Below, in pieces: positions 23,001 to 36,463 of a stretch of 64,000 nucleotides of DNA. This DNA is from Osmia lignaria lignaria (Eukaryota > Arthropoda > Insecta > Hymenoptera > Megachilidae), in assembly GCF_051020975.1 (NCBI RefSeq), contig NW_027478170.1, positions 1,240,001 through 1,304,000 of the forward strand, written 5' to 3'. The position numbers and the translations under genes were made by a program. The notes under the pieces were generated by a model. The model did no database searches. It was given only the letters and a program-made list of their open reading frames with translations, and was not told the origin of the DNA. How positions within the stretch are numbered: position 1 is the first letter of the stretch; each line of letters begins with the position of its first letter.

Positions 23001-26000
23001 TTCTTGTTGTTCTTCTTCTGCACAGCTAAGCTGGAAGTGGCATTTGCAGCTCGCAATAGTGCAGAGTTATCTCAAAGAAAGGGGCCACGGTGTTTCTGTA
23101 TCTCTATTATGTTGGTGCGGCTTCGGAACTTTTAAATATCTTGATATATCTCGAGAACTACGCATCTGATCAAAAAATATCATAGAACATAAAAAGTAGG
23201 AAACTTAATTCTCTACAAAAAAGGTCTCTTAACATTTTGCCATAGCTCGCTTCGTTTCCAAGATACTTGCAGATTTATCTCAAGGGAAGGGGCCTGACGG
23301 ACATATTTCGAGATATTTCTTCTTCTTGTTGTTCTTCTTCTGCACAGCTAAGCTGGAAGTGGCATTTGCAGCTCGCAATAGTGCAGAGTTACCTCAAAGA
23401 AAGGGGCCACGGTGTTTCTGTATCTCTATTATGTTGGTGCGGCTTCGGAACTTTTAAATATCTTGATATATCTCGAGAACTACGCATCTGATCAAAAAAT
23501 ATCATAGAACATAAAAAGTAGGAAACATAATTCTCTACAAAAAAGGTCTCTTAACATTTTGCCATAGTTCGCTTCGTTTCCGAGATATTTGCAGATTTAT
23601 CTCAAGGGAAGGGGCCTGACGGACATATTTCGAGATATTTCTTCTTCTTGTTGTTCTTCTTCTGCACAGCTAAGCTGGAAGTGGCATTTGCAGCGCGCAA
23701 TAGTGCAGAGTTATCTCAAAGAAAGGGGCCACGGTGTTTCTGTATCTCTATTATGTTGGTGCGGCTTCGGTACTTTTAAATATCTTGATATATCTCGAGA
23801 ACTACGCATCTGTTCAAAAAATATCATAGAACATAAAAAGTAGGAATCCTAATTTTATACAAAAAAGGTCTCTTAACATTTTGCCGTAGCTCGCTTCCTT
23901 TCCGAGATATTTGCAGAATTATCTCAAGGGAAGGGGCCTGACGGACATATTTCGAGATATTTCTTCTTCTTGTTGTTCTTCTTCTGCACAGCTAAGCTGG
24001 AAGTGGCATTTGCGGCTCGCACTAGTGCAGAGTTATCTCAACGAAAGGGGCCACGGTGTTTCTGTATCTCTATTATGTTGGTGCGGCTTCGGAACTTTTA
24101 AATATCTCGATATATCTCGAAAACTACGCTTCTGATCAAAAAATATCATAGAACATAAATTGTAGGAAACATAATTCTCTACAAAAAAGGTCTCTTAACA
24201 TTTTGCCATAGCTCGCTTCGTTTCCGAGATATTTGCAGATATATCTCAAGGGAAGGGGCCTGACGGACATATTTCGAGATATTTCTTCTTCTTGTTGTTC
24301 TTCTTCTGCACAGCTAAGCTGGAAGTGGCATTTACAGCTCGCAATAGTGCAGAGTTATCTCAAAGAAAGGGGCCACGGTGTTTCTGTATCTCTATTATGT
24401 TGGTGCGGCTTCGGAACTTTTAAATATCTTGATATATCTCGAGAACTACGCATCTGATCAAAAAATATCATAGAACACAAAAAGTAGGAAACTTAATTCT
24501 CTACAAAAGAGGTGTCTTAACATTTTGCCATAGCCCGCTTCGTTTCCGAGATATTTGCAGATTTATCTCAAGGGAAGGGGCCTAACGGACATATTTCGAG
24601 ATATTTCTTCTTCTTGTTGTTCTTCTTCTGCACAGCTAAACTGGAAGTGGCATTTCCAGCTCGCAATAGTGCAGAGTTATCTCAAAGAGAGGGGCCACGG
24701 TGTTTCTGTATCTCTATTATGTTGGTGCGGCTTCGGAACTTTTAAATATCTTGATATATCTCGAGAACTACGCATCTGATCAAAAAATATCATAGAAGAT
24801 AAAAAGTAGGAAGCTTAATTCTCTACAAAAAAGGTCTCTTAACATTTTGCCATAGCTCGCTTCGTTTCCGAGATATTTGCAGATTTATCTCAAGGGAAGG
24901 GGCCTGACGGACATATTTCGAGATATTTCTTCTTCTTGTTGTTCTTCTTCTGCACAGCTAAGCTGGAAGTGGCATTTAGGGCTCGCACTAGTGCAGAGTT
25001 ATCTCAAAGAAAGGGGCCACGGTGTTTCTGTATCCCTATTATGTTGGTGCGGCTTCGGAACTTTTAAATATCTCGATGTATCTCGAAACCAACGCTTCTG
25101 ATCAAAAAATATCATAGAACATAAATTGTAGGAAACATAATTCCCTACAAAAAAGGTCTCTTAACATTTTGCCATAGCTCGCTTCGTTTCCGAGATATGT
25201 GCAGATATATCTCAAGGGAAGGGGCCTGACGGACATATTTCGAGATATTTCTTCTTCTTGTTGTTCTTCTTCTGCACAGCTAAGCTGGAAGTGGTATTTG
25301 CGGCTCGCACTAGTGCAGAGTTATCTCAAAGAAAGGGGCCACGGTGTTTCTGTATCTCTATTATGTTGGTGCGGCTTCGGAACTTTTAAATATCTCGATG
25401 TATCTCGAAAACTACGCTTCTGATCAAAAAATATCATAGAACATAAATTGTAGGAAACATAATTCTCTACAAAAAAGGTCTCTTAACATTTTGCCATAGC
25501 TCGCTTCGTTTCCGAGATATTTGCAGATATATCTCAAGGGAAGGGGCCTGACGGACAGATTTCGAGATATTTCTTCTTCTTGTTGTTCTTCTTCTGCACA
25601 GCTAAACTGGAAGTGGCATTTCCAGCTCGCAATAGTGCAGAGTTATCTCAAAGAGAGGGGCCACGGTGTTTCTGTATCTCTATTATGTTGGTGCGGCTTC
25701 GGAACTTTTAAATATCTTGATATATCTCGAGAACTACGCATCTGATCAAAAAATATCATAGAAGATAAAAAGTAGGAAGCTTAATTCTCTACAAAAAAGG
25801 TCTCTTAACATTTTGCCATAGCTGGCTTCGTTTCCGAGATATTTGCAGATTTATCTCAAGGGAAGGGGCCTGACGGACATATTTCGAGATATTTCTTCTT
25901 CTTGTTGTTCTTCTTCTGCACAGCTAAGCTGGAAGTGGCATTTGCGGCTCGCACTAGTGCAGAGTTATCTCAAAGAAAGGGGCCACGGTGTTTCTGTATC

Positions 26001-28131
26001 TCTATTATGTTGGTGCGGCTTCGGAACTTTTAAATATCTCGATGTATCTCGAAAACTACGCTTCTGATCAAAAAATATCATACAACATAAATTGTAGGAA
26101 ACATAATTCTCTACAAAAAAGGTCTCTTAACATTTTGCCATAGCTCGCTTCGTTTCCGAGATATTTGCAGATATATCTCAAGGGAAGGGGCCTGACGGAC
26201 ATATTTCGAGATATTTCTTCTTCTTGTTGTTCTTCTTCTGCACAGCTAAGCTGGAAGTGGCATTTGCGGCTCGCACTAGTGCAGAGTTATCTCAAAGAAA
26301 GGGGCCACGGTGTTTCTGTATCCCTATTATGTTGGTGCGGCTTCTGAACTTTTAAATATCTCGATATATCTCGAAAACTACGCTCCTGACCAAAAAATAT
26401 CATAGAACATAAACTGTAGGAAACATAATTCTCTACAAAAAACGTCTCTTAACATTTTGCCATAGCTCGCTTCGTTTCCGAGATATTTGCAGATTCAGCT
26501 CAAAGGAACTGGCCTGACGGACGTATTTCGAGATATTTCTTCTTCTTGTTGTTCTTCCTCTGCACAGCTAAGCTGGAAGTGGCATTTGCGGCTCGCAATA
26601 GTGCAGAGTTATCTCAAAGAAAGGGGCCACGGTGTTTCTGTATCTCTATTATGTTGGTGCGGCTTCGGAACTTTTAAATATCTTGATATATCTCGAGAAC
26701 TACGCATCTGATCAAAAAATATCATAGAACATAAAAAGTAGGAAACTTAATTCTCTACAAAAAAGGTCTCTTAACATTTTGCCATAGCTCTCTTCGTTTC
26801 CGAGATATTTGAAGATTTATCTCAAGGGAAGGGGCCTGACGGACATATTTCGAGATATTTCTTCTTCTTGTTGTTCTTCTTCTGCACAGCTAAGCTGGAA
26901 GTGGCATTTACAGCTCGCAATAGTGCAGAGTTATCTCAAAGAAAGGGGCCACGGTGTTTCTGTATCTCTATTATGTTGGTGCGGCTTCGGAGCTTTTAAA
27001 TATCTTGATATATCTCGAGAACTACGCATCTGATCAAAAAATATCATAGAACATAAATTGTAGGAAACATAATTCTCTACAAAAAAGGTCTCTTAACATT
27101 TTGTCATAGCTCGCTTCGTTTCCGAGATATTTGCAGATATATCTCAAGGGAAGGGGCCTGACGGACATATTTCGAGATATTTCTTCTTCTTGTTGTTCTT
27201 CTTCTGCACAGCTAAGCTGGAAGTGGCATTTACAGCTCGCAATAGTGCAGAGTTATCTCAAAGAAAGGGGCCACGGTGTTTCTGTATCTCTATTATGTTG
27301 GTGCGGCTTCGGAACTATTAAATATCTTGATATATCTCGAGAACTACGCATCTGATCAAAAAATATCATAGAACATAAAAAGTAGGAAACTTAATTCTCT
27401 ACAAAAGAGGTCTCTTAACATTTTGCCATAGCTCGCTTAGTTTCCGAGATATTTGCAGATTTATCTCAAGGGAAGGGGCCTAACGGACATATTTCGAGAT
27501 ATTTCTTCTTCTTGTTGTTCTTCTTCTGCACAGCTAAACTGGAAGTGGCATTTCCAGCTCGCAATAGTGCAGAGTTATCTCAAAGAGAGGGGCCACGGTG
27601 TTTCTGTATCTCTATTATGTTGGTGCGGCTTCGGAACTTTTAAATATCTTGATATATCTCGAGAACTACGCATCTGATCAAAAAATATCATAGAAGATAA
27701 AAAGTAGGAAACTTAATTCTCTACAAAACGGTCTCTTAACATTTTGCCATAGCTCGCTTCGTTTCCGAGATATTTGCAGATTTATCTCAAGGGAAGGGGC
27801 CTGACGGACATATTTCGAGATATTTCTTCTTCTTGTTGTTCTTCTTCTGCACAGCTAAGCTGGAAGTGGCATTTGCGGCTCGCACTAGTGCAGAGTTATC
27901 TCAAAGAAAGGGGCCACGGTGTTTCTGTATCTATATTATGTTGGTGCTGCTTCGGAACTTTTAAATATCTCGATATATCTCGAAAACTACGCTTCTGATC
28001 AAAAAATATCATAGAACATAAATTGTAGGAAACATAATTCTCTACAAAAAACGTCTCTCAACATTTTGCCATAGCTCGCTTCGTTTCCGAGATATTTGCA
28101 GATTTATCTCAAGGGAAGGGGCCTAACGGAA
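20085..28131 (+). repeat. 8.05-kb segmental duplication, copy 1 (25 monomers)
   Basis: Starting within the monomer whose landmark is 20049, the sequence is repeated about 8,047 bp downstream. Shared private marks include CTCAACTGG with GTACAGAGTTTTC (20049/28096), GACACATTT (20371/28418), the 1-bp loss in AAAAAAGTCTCG (near 20649/28696), GCACGCTAAG (near 21414/29461), GGTAAGGGG (21657/29704), TTCTTTTTG (21979/30026) and GCAGCGCGC (23589/31958). The left edge is placed where marks upstream (TGACGGACAT here, TAACGGAAAT at 28096) stop matching. The last ~0.2 kb is less similar to the end of copy 2. Confidence 0.9.
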
Positions 28132-31100
28132 ATATTTCGAGATATTTCTTCTTCTTGTTGTTCTTCTTCTGCACAGCTCAACTGGAAGTGGCATTTCCAG
28201 CTCGCAATAGTACAGAGTTTTCTCAAAGAAAGGGGCCACGGTGTTTCTGTATCTCTATTATGTTGGTGCGGCTTCGGAACTTTTAAATATCTTGATATAT
28301 CTCGAGAACTACGCATCTGATCAAAAAATATCATAGAACATAAAAAGTAGGAAACTTAATTCTCTACAAAAAAGGTCTCTTAACATTTTGCCATAGCTCT
28401 CTTCGTTTCCGAGATATTTGCAGATTTATCTCAAGGGAAGGGGCCTGACGGACACATTTCGAGATATTTCTTCTTCTTGTTGTTCTTCTTCTGCACAGCT
28501 AAGCTGGAAGTGGCATTTGCAGCTCACAATAGTGCAGAGTTATCTCAAAGAAAGGGGCCACGGTGTTTCTGTATCTCTATTATGTTGGTGCGGCTTCGGA
28601 ACTTTTAAATATCTTGATATATCTCGAGAACTACGCATCTGATCAAAAAATATCATAGAACATAAAAAGTAGGAAACTTAATTCTCTACAAAAAAGTCTC
28701 GTAAGATTTTGCCATAGCTCGCTTCGTTTCCGAGATATTTGCAGATTTATCTCAAGGGAAGGGGCCTAACGGACATATTTCGAGATATTTCTTCTTCTTG
28801 TTGTTCTTCTTCTGCACAGCTAAACTGGAAGTGGCATTTCCAGCTCGCAATAGTGCAGAGTTATCTCAAAGAGAGGGGCCACGGTGTTTCCGTATCTCTA
28901 TTATGTTGGTGCGGCTTCGGAACTTTTAAATATCTTGATATATCTCGAGAACTACGCATCTGATCAAAAAATATCATACAACATAAAACGTAGGAAACTT
29001 AATTCTCTACAAAAAAGGTCTCTTAACATTTTGCCATAGCTCGCTTCGTTTCCGAGATATTTGCAGATTTATCTCAAGGGAAGGGGCCTAACGGACATAT
29101 TTCGAGATATTTCTTCTTCTTGTTGTTCTTCTTCTGCACAGCTAAACTGGAAGTGGCATTTCCAGCTCGCAATAGTGCAGAGTTATCTCAAAGAAAGGGG
29201 CCACGGTGTTTCTGTATCTCTATTATGTTGGTGCGGCTTCGGAACTTTTAAATATCTTGATATATCTCGAGAACTACGCATCTGATCAAAAAATATTATA
29301 GAACATGAAAAGTAGGAAACTTAATTCTCTACAAAAAAGGTCTCTTAACATTTTGCCATAGCTCTCTTCGTTTCCGAGATATTTGCAGATTTATCTCAAG
29401 GGAAGGGGCCTGACGGACACATTTCGAGATATTTCTTCTTCTTGTTGTTCTTCTTCTGCACGCTAAGCTGGAAGTGGCATTTGCAGCTCGCAATAGTGCA
29501 GAGTTATCTCAAACAAAGGGGCCACGGTGTTTCTGTATCTCTATTATGTTGGTGCGGCTTCGGAACTTTTAAATATCTTGATATATCTCGAGAACTACGC
29601 ATCTGATCCAAAAACATCATAGAACATAAATAGTAGGAAACTTAATTCTCTACAAAAAAGGTCTCTCAACATTTTGCCATAGCTCGCTTCGTTTCCGAGA
29701 TATTTGCAGATTTATCTCAAGGTAAGGGGCCTGGCGGACATATTTCGAGATATTTCTTCTTCTTGTTGTTCTTCTTCTGCACAGCTAAGCTGGAAGTGGC
29801 ATTTGCAGCTCGCAATAGTGCAGAGTTATCTCAAAGAAAGGGGCCACGGTGTTTCTGTATCTCTATTATGTTGGTGCGGCTTCGGAACTTTTAAATATCT
29901 TGATATATCTCGAGAACTACGCATCTGATCGAAAAATATCATAGAACATAAAAAGTAGGAAACTTAATTCTCTACAAAACAGGTCTCTTAACATTTTGCC
30001 ATAGCTCGCTTCGTTTCCGAGATATTTGCAGATTTATCTCAAGGGAAGGGGCCTGACGGACATATTTCGAGATATTTCTTCTTTTTGTTGTTCTTCTTCT
30101 GCACAGCTAAGCTGGAAGTGGCATTTGCAGCTCGCAATAGTGCAGAGTTATCTCAAAGAAAGGGGCCACGGTGTTTCTGTATCTCTATTATGTTGGTGCG
30201 GCTTCGGAACTTTTAAATATCTTGATATATCTCGAGAACTACGCATCCGATCAAAAAATATCATAGAACATGAAAAGTAGGAAACTTAATTCTCTACAAA
30301 AAAGGTCTCTTAACATTTTGCCATAGCTCGCTTCGTTTCCGAGATATTTGCAGATTTATCTCGAGGGAAGGGGCCTGACAGACATATTTCGAGATATTTC
30401 TTCTTCTTGTTGTTCTTCTTCTGCACAGCTAAGCTGGAAGCGGCATTTGCGGCTCGCACTAGTGCAGAGTTATCTCAAAGAAAGGGGCCACGGTGTTTCT
30501 GTATCTCTATTATGTTGGTGCAGCTTCGGATCTTTTAAATATCTCGATATATCTCGAAAACTACGCTTCTGATCAAAAAATATCATAGAACATAAATTGT
30601 AGGAAACATAATTCTCTACAAAAAAGGTCTCTTAATATTTTGCCATAGCTCGTTTCGTTTCCGAGATATTTGCAGATATATCTCAAGGGAAGGGGCCTGA
30701 CGGACATATTTCGAGATATTTCCTCTTCTTGTTGTTCTTCTTCTGCACAGCTAAACTGGAAGTGGCATTTCCAGCTCGCAATAGCGCAGAGTTATCTCAA
30801 AGATAGGGGCCACGGTGTTTCTGTATCTCTATTATGTTGGTGCGGCTTCGGAACTTTTAAATATCTTGATATATCTCGAGAACTACGCATCTGATCAAAA
30901 AATATCATAGAACATAAAAAGTAGGAAACTTAATTCTCTACAAATAAGGTCTCTTAACATTTTGCCATAGCTCGCTTCGTTTCCGAGATATTTGCAGATT
31001 TATCTCAAGGGAAGGGGCCTGACGGACATATTTCGAGATATTTCTTCTTCTTGTTGTTCTTCTTCTGCACAGCTAAGCTGGAAGTGGCATTTGCAGCTCG

Positions 31101-34100
31101 CAATAGTGCAGAGTTATCTCAAAGAAAGGGGCCACGGTGTTTCTGTATCTCTATTATGTTGGTGCGGCTTCGGAACTTTTAAATATCTTGATATATCTCG
31201 AGAACTACGCATCTGATCAAATAATATCATAGAACATAAAAAGTAGGAAACTTAATTCTCCACAAATAAGGTCTCTTAACATTTTGCCATAGCTCGCTTC
31301 GTTTCCGAGATATTTGCAGATTTATCTCAAGGGAAGGGGCCTGACGGACATATTTCGAGATATTTCTTCTTCTTGTTGTTCTTCTTCTGCACAGCTAAGC
31401 TGGAAGTGGCATTTGCAGCTCGCAATAGTGCAGAGTTATCTCAAAGAAAGGGGCCACGGTGTTTCTGTATCTCTATTATGTTGGTGCGGCTTCGGAACTT
31501 TTAAATATCTTGATATATCTCGAGAACTACGCATCTGATCAAAAAATATCATAGAACATAAAAAGTAGGAAACTTAATTCTCTACAAAAAAGGTCTCTTA
31601 ACATTTTGCCATAGCTCGCTTCGTTTCCAAGATACTTGCAGATTTATCTCAAGGGAAGGGGCCTGACGGACATATTTCGAGATATTTCTTCTTCTTGTTG
31701 TTCTTCTTCTGCACAGCTATGCTGGAAGTGGCATTTGCAGCTCGCAATAGTGCAGAGTTACCTCAAAGAAAGGGGCCACGGTGTTTCTGTATCTCTATTA
31801 TGTTGGTGCGGCTTCGGAACTTTTAAATATCTTGATATATCTCGAGAACTACGCATCTGATCAAAAAATATCATAGAACATAAAAAGTAGGAAACATAAT
31901 TCTCTACAAAAAAGGTCTCTTAACATTTTGCCATAGTTCGCTTCGTTTCCGAGATATTTGCAGATTTATCTCAAGGGAAGGGGCCTGACGGACATATTTC
32001 GAGATATTTCTTCTTCTTGTTGTTCTTCTTCTGCACAGCTAAGCTGGAAGTGGCATTTGCAGCGCGCAATAGTGCAGAGTTATCTCAAAGAAAGGGGCCA
32101 CGGTGTTTCTGTATCTCTATTATGTTGGTGCGGCTTCGGTACTTTTAAATATCTTGATATATCTCGAGAACTACGCATCTGTTCAAAAAATATCATAGAA
32201 CATAAAAAGTAGGAATCCTAATTTTATACAAAAAAGGTCTCTTAACATTTTGCCGTAGCTCGCTTCCTTTCCGAGATATTTGCAGAATTATCTCAAGGGA
32301 AGGGGCCTGACGGACATATTTCGAGATATTTCTTCTTCTTGTTGTTCTTCTTCTGCACAGCTAAGCTGGAAGTGGCATTTGCGGCTCGCACTAGTGCAGA
32401 GTTATCTCAACGAAAGGGGCCACGGTGTTTCTGTATCTCTATTATGTTGGTGCGGCTTCGGAACTTTTAAATATCTCGATATATCTCGAAAACTACGCTT
32501 CTGATCAAAAAATATCATAGAACATAAATTGTAGGAAACATAATTCTCTACAAAAAAGGTCTCTTAACATTTTGCCATAGCTCGCTTCGTTTCCGAGATA
32601 TTTGCAGATATATCTCAAGGGAAGGGGCCTGACGGACATATTTCGAGATATTTCTTCTTCTTGTTGTTCTTCTTCTGCACAGCTAAGCTGGAAGTGGCAT
32701 TTACAGCTCGCAATAGTGCAGAGTTATCTCAAAGAAAGGGGCCACGGTGTTTCTGTATCTCTATTATGTTGGTGCGGCTTCGGAACTTTTAAATATCTTG
32801 ATATATCTCGAGAACTACGCATCTGATCAAAAAATATCATAGAACACAAAAAGTAGGAAACTTAATTCTCTACAAAAGAGGTGTCTTAACATTTTGCCAT
32901 AGCCCGCTTCGTTTCCGAGATATTTGCAGATTTATCTCAAGGGAAGGGGCCTAACGGACATATTTCGAGATATTTCTTCTTCTTGTTGTTCTTCTTCTGC
33001 ACAGCTAAACTGGAAGTGGCATTTCCAGCTCGCAATAGTGCAGAGTTATCTCAAAGAGAGGGGCCACGGTGTTTCTGTATCTCTATTATGTTGGTGCGGC
33101 TTCGGAACTTTTAAATATCTTGATATATCTCGAGAACTACGCATCTGATCAAAAAATATCATAGAAGATAAAAAGTAGGAAGCTTAATTCTCTACAAAAA
33201 AGGTCTCTTAACATTTTGCCATAGCTCGCTTCGTTTCCGAGATATTTGCAGATTTATCTCAAGGGAAGGGGCCTGACGGACATATTTCGAGATATTTCTT
33301 CTTCTTGTTGTTCTTCTTCTGCACAGCTAAGCTGGAAGTGGCATTTAGGGCTCGCACTAGTGCAGAGTTATCTCAAAGAAAGGGGCCACGGTGTTTCTGT
33401 ATCCCTATTATGTTGGTGCGGCTTCGGAACTTTTAAATATCTCGATGTATCTCGAAACCAACGTTTCTGATCAAAAAATATCATAGAACATAAATTGTAG
33501 GAAACATAATTCCCTACAAAAAAGGTCTCTTAACATTTTGCCATAGCCGCTTCGTTTCCGAGATATGTGCAGATATATCTCAAGGGAAGGGGCCTGACGG
33601 ACATATTTCGAGATATTTCTTCTTCTTGTTGTTCTTCTTCTGCACAGCTAAGCTGGAAGTGGTATTTGCGGCTCGCACTAGTGCAGAGTTATCTCAAAGA
33701 AAGGGGCCACGGTGTTTCTGTATCTCTATTATGTTGGTGCGGCTTCGGAACTTTTAAATATCTCGATGTATCTCGAAAACTACGCTTCTGATCAAAAAAT
33801 ATCATAGAACATAAATTGTAGGAAACATAATTCTCTACAAAAAAGGTCTCTTAACATTTTGCCATAGCTCGCTTCGTTTCCGAGATATTTGCAGATATAT
33901 CTCAAGGGAAGGGGCCTGACGGACAGATTTCGAGATATTTCTTCTTCTTGTTGTTCTTCTTCTGCACAGCTAAACTGGAAGTGGCATTTCCAGCTCGCAA
34001 TAGTGCAGAGTTATCTCAAAGAGAGGGGCCACGGTGTTTCTGTATCTCTATTATGTTGGTGCGGCTTCGGAACTTTTAAATATCTTGATATATCTCGAGA

Positions 34101-36286
34101 ACTACGCATCTGATCAAAAAATATCATAGAAGATAAAAAGTAGGAAGCTTAATTCTCTATAAAAAAGGTCTCTTAACATTTTGCCATAGCTCGCTTCGTT
34201 TCCGAGATATTTGCAGATTTATCTCAAGGGAAGGGGCCTGACGGACATATTTCGAGATATTTCTTCTTCTTGTTGTTCTTCTTCTGCACAGCTAAGCTGG
34301 AAGTGGCATTTGCGGCTCGCACTAGTGCAGAGTTATCTCAAAGAAAGGGGCCACGGTGTTTCTGTATCTCTATTATGTTGGTGCGGCTTCGGAACTTTTA
34401 AATATCTCGATGTATCTCGAAAACTACGCTTCTGATCAAAAAATATCATACAACATAAATTGTAGGAAACATAATTCTCTACAAAAAAGGTCTCTTAACA
34501 TTTTGCCATAGCTCGCTTCGTTTCCGAGATATTTGCAGATATATCTCAAGGGAAGGGGCCTGACGGACATATTTCGAGATATTTCTTCTTCTTGTTGTTC
34601 TTCTTCTGCACAGCTAAGCTGGAAGTGGCATTTGCGGCTCGCACTAGTGCAGAGTTATCTCAAAGAAAGGGGCCACGGTGTTTCTGTATCCCTATTATGT
34701 TGGTGCGGCTTCTGAACTTTTAAATATCTCGATATATCTCGAAAACTACGCTCCTGACCAAAAAATATCATAGAACATAAACTGTAGGAAACATAATTCT
34801 CTACAAAAAACGTCTCTTAACATTTTGCCATAGCTCGCTTCGTTTCCGAGATATTTGCAGATTCAGCTCAAAGGAACTGGCCTGACGGACGTATTTCGAG
34901 ATATTTCTTCTTCTTGTTGTTCTTCCTCTGCACAGCTAAGCTGGAAGTGGCATTTGCGGCTCGCAATAGTGCAGAGTTATCTCAAAGAAAGGGGCCACGG
35001 TGTTTCTGTATCTCTATTATGTTGGTGCGGCTTCGGAACTTTTAAATATCTTGATATATCTCGAGAACTACGCATCTGATCAAAAAATATCATAGAACAT
35101 AAAAAGTAGGAAACTTAATTCTCTACAAAAAAGGTCTCTTAACATTTTGCCATAGCTCTCTTCGTTTCCGAGATATTTGAAGATTTATCTCAAGGGAAGG
35201 GGCCTGACGGACATATTTCGAGATATTTCTTCTTCTTGTTGTTCTTCTTCTGCACAGCTAAGCTGGAAGTGGCATTTACAGCTCGCAATAGTGCAGAGTT
35301 ATCTCAAAGAAAGGGGCCACGGTGTTTCTGTATCTCTATTATGTTGGTGCGGCTTCGGAGCTTTTAAATATCTTGATATATCTCGAGAACTACGCATCTG
35401 ATCAAAAAATATCATAGAACATAAATTGTAGGAAACATAATTCTCTACAAAAAAGGTCTCTTAACATTTTGTCATAGCTCGCTTCGTTTCCGAGATATTT
35501 GCAGATATATCTCAAGGGAAGGGGCCTGACGGACATATTTCGAGATATTTCTTCTTCTTGTTGTTCTTCTTCTGCACAGCTAAGCTGGAAGTGGCATTTA
35601 CAGCTCGCAATAGTGCAGAGTTATCTCAAAGAAAGGGGCCACGGTGTTTCTGTATCTCTATTATGTTGGTGCGGCTTCGGAACTATTAAATATCTTGATA
35701 TATCTCGAGAACTACGCATCTGATCAAAAAATATCATAGAACATAAAAAGTAGGAAACTTAATTCTCTACAAAAGAGGTCTCTTAACATTTTGCCATAGC
35801 TCGCTTAGTTTCCGAGATATTTGCAGATTTATCTCAAGGGAAGGGGCCTAACGGACATATTTCGAGATATTTCTTCTTCTTGTTGTTCTTCTTCTGCACA
35901 GCTAAACTGGAAGTGGCATTTCCAGCTCGCAATAGTGCAGAGTTATCTCAAAGAGAGGGGCCACGGTGTTTCTGTATCTCTATTATGTTGGTGCGGCTTC
36001 GGAACTTTTAAATATCTTGATATATCTCGAGAACTACGCATCTGATCAAAAAATATCATAGAAGATAAAAAGTAGGAAACTTAATTCTCTACAAAACGGT
36101 CTCTTAACATTTTGCCATAGCTCGCTTCGTTTCCGAGATATTTGCAGATTTATCTCAAGGGAAGGGGCCTGACGGACATATTTCGAGATATTTCTTCTTC
36201 TTGTTGTTCTTCTTCTGCACAGCTAAGCTGGAAGTGGCATTTGCGGCTCGCACTAGTGCAGAGTTATCTCAAAGAAAGGGGCCACG
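28132..36286 (+). repeat. 8.05-kb segmental duplication, copy 2 (one extra monomer)
   Basis: Second copy of the block at 20085. The offset is 8,047 bp up to the landmark pair 22301/30348, then 8,369 bp (one 322-bp unit more) from 22623/30992, and 8,368 bp after a private 1-bp loss in CATAGCCGC near 33546. Few other differences were noticed, for example CAGACTTATC near 21453 against CAGAGTTATC here, and AACGTTTC near 33463 against AACGCTTC. Clear identity ends near 36286; the sequence after that has several differences. Near identity over 8 kb implies a recent event. Confidence 0.88.
30360..30690 (+). repeat. Extra monomer in copy 2 (insertion, or deletion in copy 1)
   Basis: In copy 1 the monomer at 22301 begins with ATCTCGAGGG and continues with TTTCCTCTTC and the N-type hairpin. 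In copy 2 the first mark is on the monomer at 30348 and the second on the next monomer at 30670. A whole 322-bp unit thus lies between the two halves. The breakpoint falls inside the monomer, between the GAGGG mark and the CCTCTTC mark (about 22320-22350). This is what exchange between homologous positions of neighbouring monomers gives. The extra unit has its own marks: CTGACAGAC, GAAGCGGCA and GCAGCTTCGGATC. Confidence 0.8.
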
Positions 36287-36463
36287 GTATTTCTGTATCC
36301 CTATTATGTTGGTGCGGCTTCGGAACTTTTAAATATCTCGATATATCTCGAAAACTACGCTTCTGATCAAAAAATATCATAGAACATAAATTGTAGGAAA
36401 CATAATTCTCTACAAAAAACGTCTCTTAACATTTTGCCATAGCTCGCTTCGTTTCCGAGATAT

